Below are positions 1 to 8,219 of a DNA stretch of 41,397 bases, piece by piece. The notes under the pieces are model-generated. The model saw only the letters and a program-made list of their open reading frames with translations. It made no database searches and had not been told where the DNA came from. The stretch lies in contig NZ_LDRU01000065.1 of NCBI RefSeq assembly GCF_001476285.1, positions 1 to 41,397 on the forward strand. Direction: 5' to 3'. How positions within the stretch are numbered: the first letter of the stretch is position 1; every line of letters starts with the position of its first letter. This DNA comes from Microbacterium testaceum. GTDB lineage: Bacteria > Actinomycetota > Actinomycetes > Actinomycetales > Microbacteriaceae. A program made the position numbers and the translations under genes.

Positions 1-61
1 AGGGAAGTCGTCATCCCTCCGTGCCGCCCCGGGGTTAGCGTGGAGGGATGACGACTTCCCT
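1..61. repeat. perfect 20-bp inverted repeat spanning a start codon
   Basis: Bases 1-20 are the exact reverse complement of bases 42-61, with a 21-nt spacer (21-41). The right arm contains GGAGGG followed by ATG and the first four codons of the aldo/keto reductase. The left arm therefore encodes the same start (M-T-T-S) on the minus strand, reading out of the window. The repeat may extend past base 1. It could be an operator, a pair of matched divergent starts, or a fold-back artefact at a contig edge. Confidence 0.85.
36..41 (+). promoter_or_regulatory. -10 box TAGCGT, leaderless aldo/keto reductase
   Basis: TAGCGT lies exactly six bases before the ATG at 48, so transcription should begin at or next to the start codon. 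It sits in the spacer of the inverted repeat. No convincing -35 is visible. Confidence 0.5.
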
Positions 62-1028
62 TCTTCCCCAACGACCTGTTGGACGCTCCGGACTGCGGGT
101 CTCCGCGGTCGGGCTCGGATGCAACAACTTCGGCCGGTCGGGAACCCCCACCGAGACGCTCGAGGGGACGCGTGCGGTCCTGGACGCCGCACTCGATTCG
201 GGCGTCACCTTCCTCGACACGGCGGACGTCTACGGACGCGAGTTCGGGCTGTCGGAGACGCTGATGGGTGAGGCACTCCAGGGGCGTCGTGACGAGGTCG
301 TGCTCGCGACGAAGTTCGGCCACGCCGATCTCGCGCCCGGCGTGCTCGGGGGAGCGAAGGCGTCACGGACATCGATCCGTCGATCGGTGGAGGGATCGCT
401 CCGCCGACTGCGGACCGACTGGATCGACCTCTACCAGCTGCACACGCCCGACCCCTCGACCCCCATCGAAGAGACACTCGACACGCTCGCTGATCTCGTC
501 CGCGAGGGCAAGGTCCGGTACGTGGGCCACTCCAACTTCGCCGGATGGCAGATTGCGGAGGCGGAGTTCGCGGCACGCGGCGTGAGGTTCATCTCGTCGC
601 AGAACCAGTACAGCCTGCTCGCTCGTGCGGCAGAGCGGGAGGTCCTGCCGGCGGTGGGACGGTTCGGCCTGGGTCTTCTGCCGTTCTTCCCCCTCCACAA
701 CGGCCTGCTGACGGGAAAGTTCTCACGGGAGGGCGGGCCCGAGGGAAGCCGCATCATGCGCCAGCGCCCTCACCTGTGGCGGGACGCGCCGTGGGATGCC
801 CTCGAGCGGTATCAGACGTTCTGCGAGGAGCGCGGCATCACCATGCTCCAGGCGACGTTCGCGTGGTTCCTCGCCAATCCGCTGGTGTCGAGTGTCATCG
901 CGGGAGCCACGAGCCCGGAGCAGGTGCGCGCGAACGCCGAAGCGGCGACCGCGTGGACGCCCACCCCGGAGGAGATCGCGGAGATCGACGGCATCCTGAG
1001 TCTTCCCGCCGACCCGGCCGCCGGATGA
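48..1028 (+). CDS. aldo/keto reductase
   Basis: NADPH-dependent aldehyde/ketone reductase of the AKR superfamily, 326 aa, presumably cytosolic; substrate unknown. The catalytic tetrad can be read in order: Asp and Tyr in FLDTADVYG, Lys in LATKFG and His in LYQLHTPDP. SNFAG and the C-terminal SSVIAGATSPEQV cofactor-binding region follow. Length fits the AKR11/AKR13-like group. The ATG is chosen because TAGCGT lies six bases upstream and the family N-terminus (GRSGLRVSAVGLGC) begins about 12 residues in. The gene is monocistronic: the next gene has its own promoter and Shine-Dalgarno. The start codon lies inside a perfect 20-bp inverted repeat. Family assignment is secure, physiological role is not. 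Confidence 0.93.
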   Translation: MTTSLLPQRPVGRSGLRVSAVGLGCNNFGRSGTPTETLEGTRAVLDAALDSGVTFLDTADVYGREFGLSETLMGEALQGRRDEVVLATKFGHADLAPGVLGGAKASRTSIRRSVEGSLRRLRTDWIDLYQLHTPDPSTPIEETLDTLADLVREGKVRYVGHSNFAGWQIAEAEFAARGVRFISSQNQYSLLARAAEREVLPAVGRFGLGLLPFFPLHNGLLTGKFSREGGPEGSRIMRQRPHLWRDAPWDALERYQTFCEERGITMLQATFAWFLANPLVSSVIAGATSPEQVRANAEAATAWTPTPEEIAEIDGILSLPADPAAG

Positions 1029-1146
1029 CCCGGCCGTCTGCCGCGGCTGGGCGCGGCGCTGCCCGAGTCCGTGCGCGGGCGTCCATTAGGATGGCAGGGC
1101 CGCGCGCTCTCGCCGGCGAAGCTGTCGGCCAACCGGAGGATCTCTC

Positions 1147-1920
1147 GTGCCCGAGGTGACCACGCATACGCGTACCGTTCCACTCACGGGGGCGACGCTC
1201 GAGCTGGCGTGGGCTGCGGGCACCGACACCGGGAAGCGCCGTGAGGTCAATCAGGACGCGGTCCTCGCGGAGTACCCGTTGTTCGTGGTCGCAGACGGAA
1301 TGGGCGGACATCTCGGTGGGGAGATCGCGAGCGCGAGCACGGTCGACCGACTGCGCGCCGTCGTCGACGGGGGGACGGTGTCGCCCCGGCACATCGAGAA
1401 GGCCCTGTCCCGCGCGGTCAAGGACATCGTCTCGCACCCCGAGACCACCGATGAGGGCACCGGGACGACGCTGACCGGGCTGTATCTCGAGACGGCGGCC
1501 GATGAGCCCCACTGGGTCACCCTGAACATCGGTGATTCGCGCGTGTACCTCCTGCGCGACGACGACATCGTCCAGGTGACGACTGATCACTCGGTGGTGC
1601 AGGAGCTGATCGCCGCGGGGCGACTGAGCCCCGAAGAGGCGGAGAACCACCCGTACGGAAACGTCATCACACGTGCCGTCGGACCGAGCGACAGCGTCAA
1701 GCCGGACTACCTCCGCCTCGAAGTCGTCGACGGTGATCGGTTCGTCGTGTGTTCGGACGGGCTCACCAAAGAGCTCACCGACTTCGGTATCAAACACTTC
1801 CTCGAGGCGAACGCCGACCCGGCCGCAGCCGTCGACGCGATGATGGCGGCGGCCCTCGAGAACGGCGGCCGCGACAACATCACGATCATCGTGCTCGACG
1901 TCAACCGCCGCTCTTCCTGA
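1147..1920 (+). CDS. PP2C-family Ser/Thr protein phosphatase
   Basis: Metal-dependent (PPM/PP2C) serine/threonine phosphatase, 257 aa, single domain. All family motifs are present: RREVNQDA near residue 30, DGMGGHLGGE (metal-binding Asp), GTGTTLTGL, NIGDSRVYLLR, ITRAVG, DRFVVCSDGLTKELTD and GGRDNITIIV at the end. No membrane segment, unlike mycobacterial PstP, and no kinase or FHA gene beside it. I infer a soluble stand-alone phosphatase acting on Ser/Thr-phosphorylated proteins. Start is GTG at 1147, supported by GGAGGA at 1135-1140 with a six-base spacing. A candidate -10 (TAGGAT, 1087-1092) gives a leader of about 50 nt. Confidence 0.95.
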   Translation: MPEVTTHTRTVPLTGATLELAWAAGTDTGKRREVNQDAVLAEYPLFVVADGMGGHLGGEIASASTVDRLRAVVDGGTVSPRHIEKALSRAVKDIVSHPETTDEGTGTTLTGLYLETAADEPHWVTLNIGDSRVYLLRDDDIVQVTTDHSVVQELIAAGRLSPEEAENHPYGNVITRAVGPSDSVKPDYLRLEVVDGDRFVVCSDGLTKELTDFGIKHFLEANADPAAAVDAMMAAALENGGRDNITIIVLDVNRRSS

Positions 1921-1930
1921 GAATTCACCC

Positions 1931-1960
1931 TTGACCGCGGTTGCCCGCGGATTCTACGTT
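1931..1960 (+). promoter_or_regulatory. promoter TTGACC-N18-TACGTT, leaderless permease
   Basis: -35 TTGACC at 1931-1936 and -10 TACGTT at 1955-1960 are 18 bases apart. The -10 ends six bases before the ATG at 1967. This argues against an upstream TTG start at 1931, which would fall inside the promoter. Confidence 0.6.
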
Positions 1961-1966
1961 CGGCAT

Positions 1967-3499
1967 ATGACTTCCGCTCCCGAACGGACGTCGGGCAAAG
2001 GACTGGCCGCCGGGACCCTCGGACTCTGGGGTTCGACCGTCATCGGACTGGCATCCACAGCCCCCGTCTACTCTCTCGTCGCCACCCTCGGCTTCGTCGT
2101 CGTCGCGGTGGGTGCCCAAGCGCCGATCGCGTTCGTCCTGGCGTTCATCCCGATGCTCTTCATCGCCTTCGCCTACCGTGAGCTGAACAACGAGGTGCCG
2201 GACTGCGGCACGACGTTCACCTGGGGCACGAAGGCGTTCGGACCGTGGGTCGGCTGGATGGGCGGGTGGGGGGTCGCCGTCGCGGGCATGGTCGTCCTCG
2301 CCAACCTGTCGCAGATCGCCGGCATCTACCTGTGGTCGCTGGTCGGTGACGGATCGCTCGCCGAGAACGTCCCGCTCGTGACGGCCACCGGCGTCGCGTT
2401 CATCGCCGCGATGACGTACGTGAGCTACCGGGGCGTCGAGATCGGTGAGCGCATCCAGAACATCCTGCTCGCCGTCCAGTACATCGTTCTCGCGCTCTTC
2501 GTCGTCGTCGCGCTGTGGAAGTTCTTCGACGGCACGGCCCCGAACCCGACCCCGTTCGACCTCGCGTGGTTCAACCCGCTCGGCTTCACCGACTGGAGCG
2601 GCTTCACCGAGGCCGTCCTGCTCGCGCTCTTCATCTACTGGGGATGGGACACGTGCCTCGCGCTGAACGAGGAGACCAAGGATCCGAAGCGCATCCCCGG
2701 ACGCGCGGCCCTGCTCACCACGGTGATCCTGCTCGGCACGTACGTCACGGTCACCGTCGCGGCCATGATGTACGCCGGCGTGGGGGAGGACGGCGCGGGC
2801 CTCGCCAATGCGGACAATGCCGACGACGTCTTCCTGGCGATGAAGGACGGGCTGTTCGGCCCGTTCGCGTGGGTGCTGGTGGTCGCGGTGCTCATCTCCG
2901 CGGTGTCATCGACGCAGACCACGATCCTGCCGACGGCACGCGGCACGCTGGCGATGGCGGCATACAAGGCCCTCCCCGCCCGCTTCCAGAGGGTGCACCC
3001 GCGCTTCCACACGCCGTCGTTCTCGACGCTCGTCATGGGGATCGTCGCGAGCGTGTACTACGTGGGCATGACCATCATCAGCGACAACATCCTCCAGGAC
3101 TCCATCCTGTCGCTCGGTCTCGCGATCGCGTTCTACTACGCGATGACGGGGTACGCGTGCGTGTGGTACTTCCGCCGCGAACTCTTCACGTCCGGCAAGA
3201 ACCTCGTCTACCGTGGCATCCTTCCCCTGCTGGGTGCACTGATGCTCACGTACGCGTTCGTCCAGTCGGCGATCGACATGTACGACGTCGACTACGGCAA
3301 TTCCGAGCTGCTCGGCATCGGCGGCACGTTCGTCGTCGGAATCGGCGCGCTGGCCTTCGGCGTCGTGCTGATGGTCGTGTGGTACCTCGTCCCGGCATCC
3401 AAGCCGTTCTTCCGGGGCGAGAGCCTCAACCGGGACACCGAGGTGCTCGTTCCCGACGAGCCCATCACGTACCCGCGTTCGGTCGACGGCGGGATCTGA
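1967..3499 (+). CDS. APC-superfamily amino acid permease
   Basis: Integral-membrane amino acid/polyamine transporter of about 510 aa with roughly 12-14 hydrophobic segments. The N-terminal LGLWGSTVIGLASTAP and the following EVPDCGTTFTWGTKAFGPWVGWMGGW match the APC (LeuT-fold) unwound first helix and helix 3 region. The substrate cannot be read from sequence. The frame stays open upstream to a TTG at 1931, but the ATG at 1967 is preferred because promoter elements occupy the upstream stretch and the -10 lies six bases before it. Convergent with an asparaginase gene across a strong hairpin. A shared role in amino acid use is possible but only inferred. Confidence 0.92.
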   Translation: MTSAPERTSGKGLAAGTLGLWGSTVIGLASTAPVYSLVATLGFVVVAVGAQAPIAFVLAFIPMLFIAFAYRELNNEVPDCGTTFTWGTKAFGPWVGWMGGWGVAVAGMVVLANLSQIAGIYLWSLVGDGSLAENVPLVTATGVAFIAAMTYVSYRGVEIGERIQNILLAVQYIVLALFVVVALWKFFDGTAPNPTPFDLAWFNPLGFTDWSGFTEAVLLALFIYWGWDTCLALNEETKDPKRIPGRAALLTTVILLGTYVTVTVAAMMYAGVGEDGAGLANADNADDVFLAMKDGLFGPFAWVLVVAVLISAVSSTQTTILPTARGTLAMAAYKALPARFQRVHPRFHTPSFSTLVMGIVASVYYVGMTIISDNILQDSILSLGLAIAFYYAMTGYACVWYFRRELFTSGKNLVYRGILPLLGALMLTYAFVQSAIDMYDVDYGNSELLGIGGTFVVGIGALAFGVVLMVVWYLVPASKPFFRGESLNRDTEVLVPDEPITYPRSVDGGI

Positions 3500-3540
3500 C
3501 GCCCCGGGCCGCTCTCCTGGCAGGGCGGCCCCGTGGGGCG
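3500..3540. terminator. bidirectional hairpin between convergent genes
   Basis: CGCCCC at 3500-3505 pairs with GGGGCG at 3535-3540, and GGGCCGC at 3506-3512 pairs with GCGGCCC at 3525-3531, with a three-base bulge. No U-tract follows. Position directly after the permease stop and before the asparaginase end suggests it terminates or protects both transcripts. Confidence 0.5.
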
Positions 3541-3564
3541 TCGCTCGAGCGGAGCGCGGCCCCG

Positions 3565-4548
3565 TCAGACCGTCGCGCGGATGAGACCGACCTCGCGGCC
3601 ACCGCCCGAGATCGTCAGGGGCAGCAGGGCGAGCGTGTCGGCGACCGCCTCGGGGGCGAGAGCTCCGGCACGCTCGAGCAGGCGCAGTGCGACCGCGTGA
3701 CCGGCGCGGTTGGAGCCGTCGAGCATCTTGAGCGCCACCGTCGTGCCGTCGGGTGCCGTCATCACCTGGACGCCCTCGGCGCCGAGCTTCGAGAAGACAC
3801 CGAGGCGCTCGATGACGACGGTGTCGGGCCGACCCGGGCCGTCGATCGTCCACGGGTGCTCTTTCACCGCGCGGACGAGCGTCCCGGCGCTGCGGTGCAG
3901 GGCGAACGGAGAGCGCTCCGACGAGGTCGCGATGCGCTGGATGGCGCGCGCGAGACCGACGAGGCTCATGGCGTACACGGGGGCGCCGCAGCCGTCGATC
4001 GCGGTGGTCGTCATGCGCTCGCCGACGAGGCGCTCGAGCACCTCGCGGATGTGCACCTGCAGCGGGTGCTCCGGGTCGAGGTAGTCCGCCGTGGACCAGC
4101 CGTTCGCGACGCACGTCAGCAGCATCGCCGCGTGCTTGCCCGAGCAGTTCATGCGCAGGGGCGAGGGCGACCCGTGATCACGCACGAGTTCATCGCGCGC
4201 GGCGGCGTCGCTCGGCCACGCTGCGGGGCACCCCAGGTCGTCTTCGGTCAGGCCGGCGGACTGCAGGATGCCACGGGCCGTCTCGACGTGGCGCTCGGTG
4301 CCGCAGTGGCTCGCCATCGCGATCGCCAGGCGTTCCTCGGCGAGATCGGCGCCCGCGGAGAGGCACGCCAGCGCCTGCAACGGCTTCATGCTCGAGCGGG
4401 GGAGGAAGGGGGCCGTCGCCTCGCCGAGCGCGAGCTTCTCGGATCCGTCGGGAGCGAGCACGACGGCGACGCCGTGATGACGGGATTCGATGAAGCCGTT
4501 CCGTTCGACGACAGCGAGCTCGACGGAGGCGGGGGGCGTGGCGGGCAT
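3565..4548 (-). CDS. L-asparaginase II family protein
   Basis: Asparaginase_II (PF06089-type, Rhizobium etli AnsA-like) amidohydrolase, 327 aa; expected reaction is L-Asn to L-Asp plus ammonia. Family signatures: VVERNGFIESRHHG at the N-terminus, FLPRSSMKPLQ with the conserved SxxK-like motif, ASHCGTERH near residue 85, and NCSGKHAAML near residue 150 carrying the conserved Cys/Ser/Lys cluster. IDGCGAPVYAM follows. No signal peptide, so cytosolic. The ATG at 4548 is preceded by TAGAAT exactly six bases upstream, indicating a leaderless transcript. Convergent with the amino acid permease. Confidence 0.93.
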   Translation of the reverse strand: MPATPPASVELAVVERNGFIESRHHGVAVVLAPDGSEKLALGEATAPFLPRSSMKPLQALACLSAGADLAEERLAIAMASHCGTERHVETARGILQSAGLTEDDLGCPAAWPSDAAARDELVRDHGSPSPLRMNCSGKHAAMLLTCVANGWSTADYLDPEHPLQVHIREVLERLVGERMTTTAIDGCGAPVYAMSLVGLARAIQRIATSSERSPFALHRSAGTLVRAVKEHPWTIDGPGRPDTVVIERLGVFSKLGAEGVQVMTAPDGTTVALKMLDGSNRAGHAVALRLLERAGALAPEAVADTLALLPLTISGGGREVGLIRATV

Positions 4549-4554
4549 CCGTCC

Positions 4555-4560
4555 ATTCTA
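4555..4560 (-). promoter_or_regulatory. -10 box TAGAAT, leaderless asparaginase
   Basis: On the minus strand TAGAAT (plus-strand ATTCTA) is followed by six bases and the ATG at 4548. This is the same geometry as at many other genes here. Confidence 0.55.
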
Positions 4561-4638
4561 TGGCGGCGGCGTCGTCGTCCCCCGCGTAGACGTCGGCGCT
4601 CCACGGGCCGGAAGTCGCCTCTCGAACGGGCAGCACGG

Positions 4639-4644
4639 CAGACT
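4639..4644 (+). promoter_or_regulatory. candidate -10 CAGACT for OsmC gene
   Basis: CAGACT ends six bases before the ATG at 4651. It matches the TANNNT pattern except for its first base. Confidence 0.35.
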
Positions 4645-4650
4645 GGGACC

Positions 4651-5121
4651 ATGAACGGAGAGCACCACTACCACCTGCGCTCGACCTGGACCGGGGACCG
4701 GGGGAGCGGCACCAGCGGATACCGCGACTACGACCGCGCGGTCACGCTGGAGGTCGACGGCAAGCCCGCGATCGCGGCATCCGCTGACAAGCCTTTCCGG
4801 GGCGATCCCGCTAAATGGAATCCGGAAGAGCTGCTGCTCGCGGCCCTCAGCGAGTGCCACCTGCTCTCGTACCTGCACGCGTGCGTCACGACCGGCGTCG
4901 TGGTCACCGCGTACGAGGACGACGCGTCGGGGACCATGCAGGAGGACGGCAACAGCGGCGGGGCTTTCACGGAGGTCGTTCTGCGTCCCCGCGTCCGGGT
5001 CGCCGACGAATCGATGGTGGAAGCGGCCCGCGCCGCCCACAAACAGGCGCGCGAGTGGTGCTTCATCGCGAACTCGGTGAACTTCCCGGTCCGACACGAG
5101 CCCGAGATCACCGTCGGCTGA
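4651..5121 (+). CDS. OsmC family protein
   Basis: OsmC/Ohr-type thiol peroxidase fold, 156 aa, expected to reduce organic or fatty acid hydroperoxides. The conserved middle is clear: KWNPEELLLAALSECHLLSYLH, with the first reactive Cys about residue 71. The second family Cys would correspond to EWCFIANSVNFPV near residue 135. The C-terminal HEPEITVG is typical of the YhfA/OsmC-like subfamily. Cytosolic. The ATG at 4651 is chosen because the conserved N-terminus starts at once; no Shine-Dalgarno is visible, and a weak -10 lies six bases upstream. It stands between divergently and co-directionally oriented singletons, so context says little. Confidence 0.9.
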   Translation: MNGEHHYHLRSTWTGDRGSGTSGYRDYDRAVTLEVDGKPAIAASADKPFRGDPAKWNPEELLLAALSECHLLSYLHACVTTGVVVTAYEDDASGTMQEDGNSGGAFTEVVLRPRVRVADESMVEAARAAHKQAREWCFIANSVNFPVRHEPEITVG

Positions 5122-5156
5122 TCCTGGCGCCGGAGCGCCGTCGGTGTCCGGCGTCG

Positions 5157-5162
5157 TACAGT
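5157..5162 (+). promoter_or_regulatory. -10 box TACAGT, leaderless membrane protein
   Basis: TACAGT is followed by six bases and the ATG at 5169. No Shine-Dalgarno is present. Confidence 0.5.
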
Positions 5163-5168
5163 GAGCGC

Positions 5169-5648
5169 ATGCAGCTCGAACCGGCCCTCCGTCGCCTCGA
5201 TCGGATCGCGGGTGGACGCCAGGCGGACCACCGCGTGGATGTTCCCGAGGACCCGAGAGTGCATCGGGCGTTCCGCGCGATCACCCTTCTTCTCGGACTC
5301 GGATTCGTGCTGGGTGTCGCCACGGTCGTCGTCGCTCTGGTGATGACCCTGAACGGCGCCGACGTCGGGTTCGCCGTGTGGATGCGGTGCCTCGTGGTGC
5401 TCGCGATCACGACGACGCTGTTCTACTTCCTCTGGCGGGCGCGGGCCGGGTGGTACTGGGCGTTCCGGCGGTTGCAGTTGTTCAGCCGGATCTTCCCGAT
5501 CGTCGCGCTCGTGCTCGCAGCGATCCCCGGCCTCTACCCGTTCTGGGTGGTGACCGAGCAGATCCTCTTCGCGATCCTGCTCATCGGGGTGTCGGACTAT
5601 CTGCAGTCCGACGTGGTCCGCGCGGCGTACCCGAAACCACAGCGCTGA
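5169..5648 (+). CDS. small integral membrane protein, unknown function
   Basis: 159 aa with four hydrophobic segments: about residues 37-60 (AITLLLGLGFVLGVATVVVA), 68-88, 105-125 and 130-145. A charged soluble N-terminus of about 35 residues (LEPALRRLDRIAGGRQADHR) precedes them. I do not recognise the family; no catalytic or binding motif is evident. The ATG at 5169 follows a TACAGT box by six bases. Convergent with glpK across a hairpin, so it is not part of the glycerol operon. Confidence 0.75.
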   Translation: MQLEPALRRLDRIAGGRQADHRVDVPEDPRVHRAFRAITLLLGLGFVLGVATVVVALVMTLNGADVGFAVWMRCLVVLAITTTLFYFLWRARAGWYWAFRRLQLFSRIFPIVALVLAAIPGLYPFWVVTEQILFAILLIGVSDYLQSDVVRAAYPKPQR

Positions 5649-5687
5649 TTCGTCGGCATCCGGATACCGAGATCTCCACGAAACGAT

Positions 5688-5720
5688 GGAACCCCGCCGG
5701 CGCGAGGCCGACGGGGTTCC
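5688..5720. terminator. hairpin between membrane gene and glpK
   Basis: GGAACCCCG at 5688-5696 pairs perfectly with CGGGGTTCC at 5712-5720. An inner CCGGC/GCCG pairing strengthens it. A short pyrimidine run follows on both strands. It lies between convergent genes and probably serves both. Confidence 0.65.
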
Positions 5721-5735
5721 TTCCGATGTGAGCGC

Positions 5736-7247
5736 TCAGCGCACGTCGTCGTCGACCCAGTCCATCGACTTGGTGACGGCCTTCTTCCACAGGCGCAGCT
5801 CGCGGTCGCGCTCGTCGGAGTCCATGTCGGGCTCCCAGCGCTTGTCCTCCTGCCAGTTGGCGCGGAGGTCGTCGAGGTTGTCCCAGAAGCCCACCGCGAG
5901 GCCGGCAGCGTATGCCGCACCCAGCGCCGTGGTCTCCGCGACGACCGGACGCACGACCGGCACGCCGAGGATGTCGGCCTGGAACTGCATGAGCGCGTCG
6001 TTGGCGGTCATGCCGCCGTCGACCTTGAGCTCGGTGAGGTCGACGCCGGAGTCGGCGTTGACGGCGTCGAGCACCTCGCGCGTCTGGAAGGCCGTGGCCT
6101 CCAGGGCGGCGCGCGCGATGTGGCCCTTGTTGACGTAACGGGTCATGCCCACGATCGCGCCGCGGGCGTCGGGACGCCAGTACGGGGCGAACAGACCCGA
6201 GAACGCGGGCACGAAGTACACGCCGCCGTTGTCGTCGACCGAGCTGGCCAGCGCCTCCACCTCGGGAGCCGAGGAGATGATGCCGAGCTGGTCGCGCAGC
6301 CACTGGATGAGCGAACCCGTGACGGCGATCGATCCTTCGAGCGCGTAGCGGGCGGGCTGGTCGCCGAGCTTGTAGCCCAGGGTGGTCAGCAGGCCGTTCT
6401 TCGAGTGGACGATCTCTTCGCCGGTCTGGAAGATCAGGAAGTTGCCCGTGCCGTAGGTGTTCTTGCTCTCGCCGGGGCTGAAGGCGGCCTGGCCGAAGGT
6501 CGCGGCCTGCTGGTCGCCCAGGATGCCGGCGACGGGAGTCTCGCGCAGGAGCGACGACGACTCGACGGTGCCGTACACCTCGGACGAGGAGCGGATCTCG
6601 GGCATCATCGAGCGAGGCACGCCGAAGTCGGCGAGGATGTCGTCGCGCCACTCGAGCGTCTCGAGGTCCATGAAGAGCGTGCGGCTGGCGTTCGTGACGT
6701 CGGTGGCGTGCACGCCGCCATCGATGCCGCCGGTGAGGTTCCACAGCACCCACGTGTCGGTGGTGCCGAAGATCAGGTCGCCGGCTTCCGCCTTCTCTCG
6801 TGCTCCCTCGACGTTCTCGAGGATCCAGACGATCTTCGTCCCCGAGAAGTAAGTCGCGAGGGGCAGACCGACGATGCTCTTGTAGCGTTCGGTGTCGCCG
6901 TCGGCGAGGCGGTCCACGATCGACTGCGTGCGCGTGTCCTGCCACACGATGGCGTTGTAGACGGGCTTTCCGGTGTTCTTGTCCCACACGACCGCGGTCT
7001 CGCGCTGGTTCGTGATGCCGACGGCGGCGATGTCGTGGCGGGTGATGTCGGCGCGGCTCAGCGCGAGGCCGATCACCTCCTGGGTGTTGCGCCAGATCTC
7101 GAGCGGGTCGTGCTCGACCCATCCCGCGCGCGGGAAGATCTGCTCGTGCTCCTTCTGTCCGACGGCGACGACGCCCCCGGACTTGTCGAAGATCATCGCG
7201 CGGGTCGAGGTCGTGCCCTGGTCGATGGCGAGGACGTAGTCGGCCAT
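5736..7247 (-). CDS. glpK: glycerol kinase
   Basis: ATP:glycerol 3-phosphotransferase, FGGY family, 503 aa, full length. It makes sn-glycerol 3-phosphate from glycerol entering through GlpF. Motifs: [13 protein letters not shown] at the N-terminus (phosphate loop of the actin-like fold), [20 protein letters not shown], and [19 protein letters not shown], the classic glycerol-binding FGGY signature region, then [24 protein letters not shown]. The ATG at 7247 has AAAGGAG seven bases upstream. It lies about 95 bp downstream of glpF in the same orientation, separated by a 10-bp GC-rich stem, so expression relative to glpF may be tuned by that structure. Confidence 0.98.
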   Translation of the reverse strand: MADYVLAIDQGTTSTRAMIFDKSGGVVAVGQKEHEQIFPRAGWVEHDPLEIWRNTQEVIGLALSRADITRHDIAAVGITNQRETAVVWDKNTGKPVYNAIVWQDTRTQSIVDRLADGDTERYKSIVGLPLATYFSGTKIVWILENVEGAREKAEAGDLIFGTTDTWVLWNLTGGIDGGVHATDVTNASRTLFMDLETLEWRDDILADFGVPRSMMPEIRSSSEVYGTVESSSLLRETPVAGILGDQQAATFGQAAFSPGESKNTYGTGNFLIFQTGEEIVHSKNGLLTTLGYKLGDQPARYALEGSIAVTGSLIQWLRDQLGIISSAPEVEALASSVDDNGGVYFVPAFSGLFAPYWRPDARGAIVGMTRYVNKGHIARAALEATAFQTREVLDAVNADSGVDLTELKVDGGMTANDALMQFQADILGVPVVRPVVAETTALGAAYAAGLAVGFWDNLDDLRANWQEDKRWEPDMDSDERDRELRLWKKAVTKSMDWVDDDVR

Positions 7248-7295
7248 GGATGGACTCCTTTGTCTAATTGAGGTGAGGAAGAGGTGAAGCGGAGC

Positions 7296-7335
7296 GCGGG
7301 GGCGGCGCAGGCCGGGTGGTTCGCACCGCCCCCGC
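7296..7335 (-). terminator. hairpin in the glpF-glpK gap
   Basis: A ten-base GC-rich arm at 7296-7305 pairs perfectly with 7326-7335, just after the glpF stop. No U-run follows, so it may be a partial terminator or an RNA-stability element between two genes of one operon. Confidence 0.5.
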
Positions 7336-7342
7336 TGAGGTT

Positions 7343-8098
7343 TTACTTGCCGAGGTGGAGCAGCACGGGGGCGAGGAGACCCGCGAGCAGACCGCCGACC
7401 AGGGGACCGGCCACCGGAACCCAGGCGTAGCTCCAGTCGCTGGAGCCCTTCCCCTTGATGGGGAGGATGGCGTGGGCGATGCGCGGGCCCAGGTCACGGG
7501 CCGGGTTGATCGCGTAGCCGGTCGGGCCACCGAGCGAGGCGCCGATACCGACCACCAGCAGGGCCACGGGGACGGCGGCGAGGCCACCGATGCCACCGGG
7601 GACGCCGATGTCGGCGACGCCGTAGTCGGCGAATCCGAAGATCACGAAGACCAGGACGAAGGTCGCGATGACCTCGGTGAGGAAGTTGAATCCGTAAGAA
7701 CGGATCGCGGGGCCCGTCGAGAAGACGCCGAGCTTGGCGGCCGGGTCGGGTTCGTCGTCGAAGTGCTGCTTGTACGAGGCCCACGCCAGCACGGCACCGA
7801 TGATCGCACCGACCATCTGCGCGGCGACCGCGACGAGGAACTGGACGAAGGAGATCTTGCCGGCGACCAGCAGGCCGATCGACACGGCGGGGTTCAGCTG
7901 GGCACCCGAGTAGGCGGACACGATGACGCCGGCGAAGACCGCCAGGCCCCATCCCCAGTTGACCATGAGGAACCCACCGGCGTTGCCCTTGGTCTTGGCC
8001 AGGGCCACGTTGGCGACCACTCCGCAGCCCAGCAGGATGAGCATCGCGGTGCCGACCACCTCCGAGAGGAAGTACAGCCCCAGATTGACTTCTTGCAT
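7343..8098 (-). CDS. glpF: glycerol uptake facilitator (aquaglyceroporin)
   Basis: MIP-family channel of 251 aa with six hydrophobic helices, in the cytoplasmic membrane. Both half-helix motifs are intact: NPA at residues 69-71 ([12 protein letters not shown]) and NPARD at 198-202 ([14 protein letters not shown]). The Asp after the second motif and the preceding Gly residues are the hallmark of glycerol-conducting GlpF rather than water-only aquaporins. The ATG at 8098 has GAAAGG about 11 bases upstream. It follows glpD after 121 bp that contain an 11-bp perfect stem and a TAGGTT box, so a separate promoter for glpFK is possible. Confidence 0.97.
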   Translation of the reverse strand: MQEVNLGLYFLSEVVGTAMLILLGCGVVANVALAKTKGNAGGFLMVNWGWGLAVFAGVIVSAYSGAQLNPAVSIGLLVAGKISFVQFLVAVAAQMVGAIIGAVLAWASYKQHFDDEPDPAAKLGVFSTGPAIRSYGFNFLTEVIATFVLVFVIFGFADYGVADIGVPGGIGGLAAVPVALLVVGIGASLGGPTGYAINPARDLGPRIAHAILPIKGKGSSDWSYAWVPVAGPLVGGLLAGLLAPVLLHLGK

Positions 8099-8181
8099 GT
8101 CGTCATCGACCTTTCTGTTGTCGCCCGTCCACCTTCGGCTCGGGCGTCGTTGCGGCTCGGTGATCCGAACCTATGACCGCC

Positions 8182-8213
8182 GTGCGGGCGCGCAACAGGT
8201 GACGCGCCCGCAC
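8182..8213 (-). terminator. 11-bp perfect hairpin between glpD and glpF
   Basis: GTGCGGGCGCG at 8182-8192 pairs with CGCGCCCGCAC at 8203-8213 around a ten-base loop, six bases past the glpD stop. No U-tract follows. Probably a terminator or 3'-end stabiliser for glpD. Confidence 0.6.
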
Positions 8214-8219
8214 GTTCTC

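Noticed and set aside
2515..4650. Very long open frames overlapping real genes on either strand, here and in glpK, proS, glgP, dxr and others
   Set aside because: They arise from high GC with strong third-position bias; their translations are Arg/Ala/Pro-rich, lack motifs and run through intergenic hairpins or promoters.
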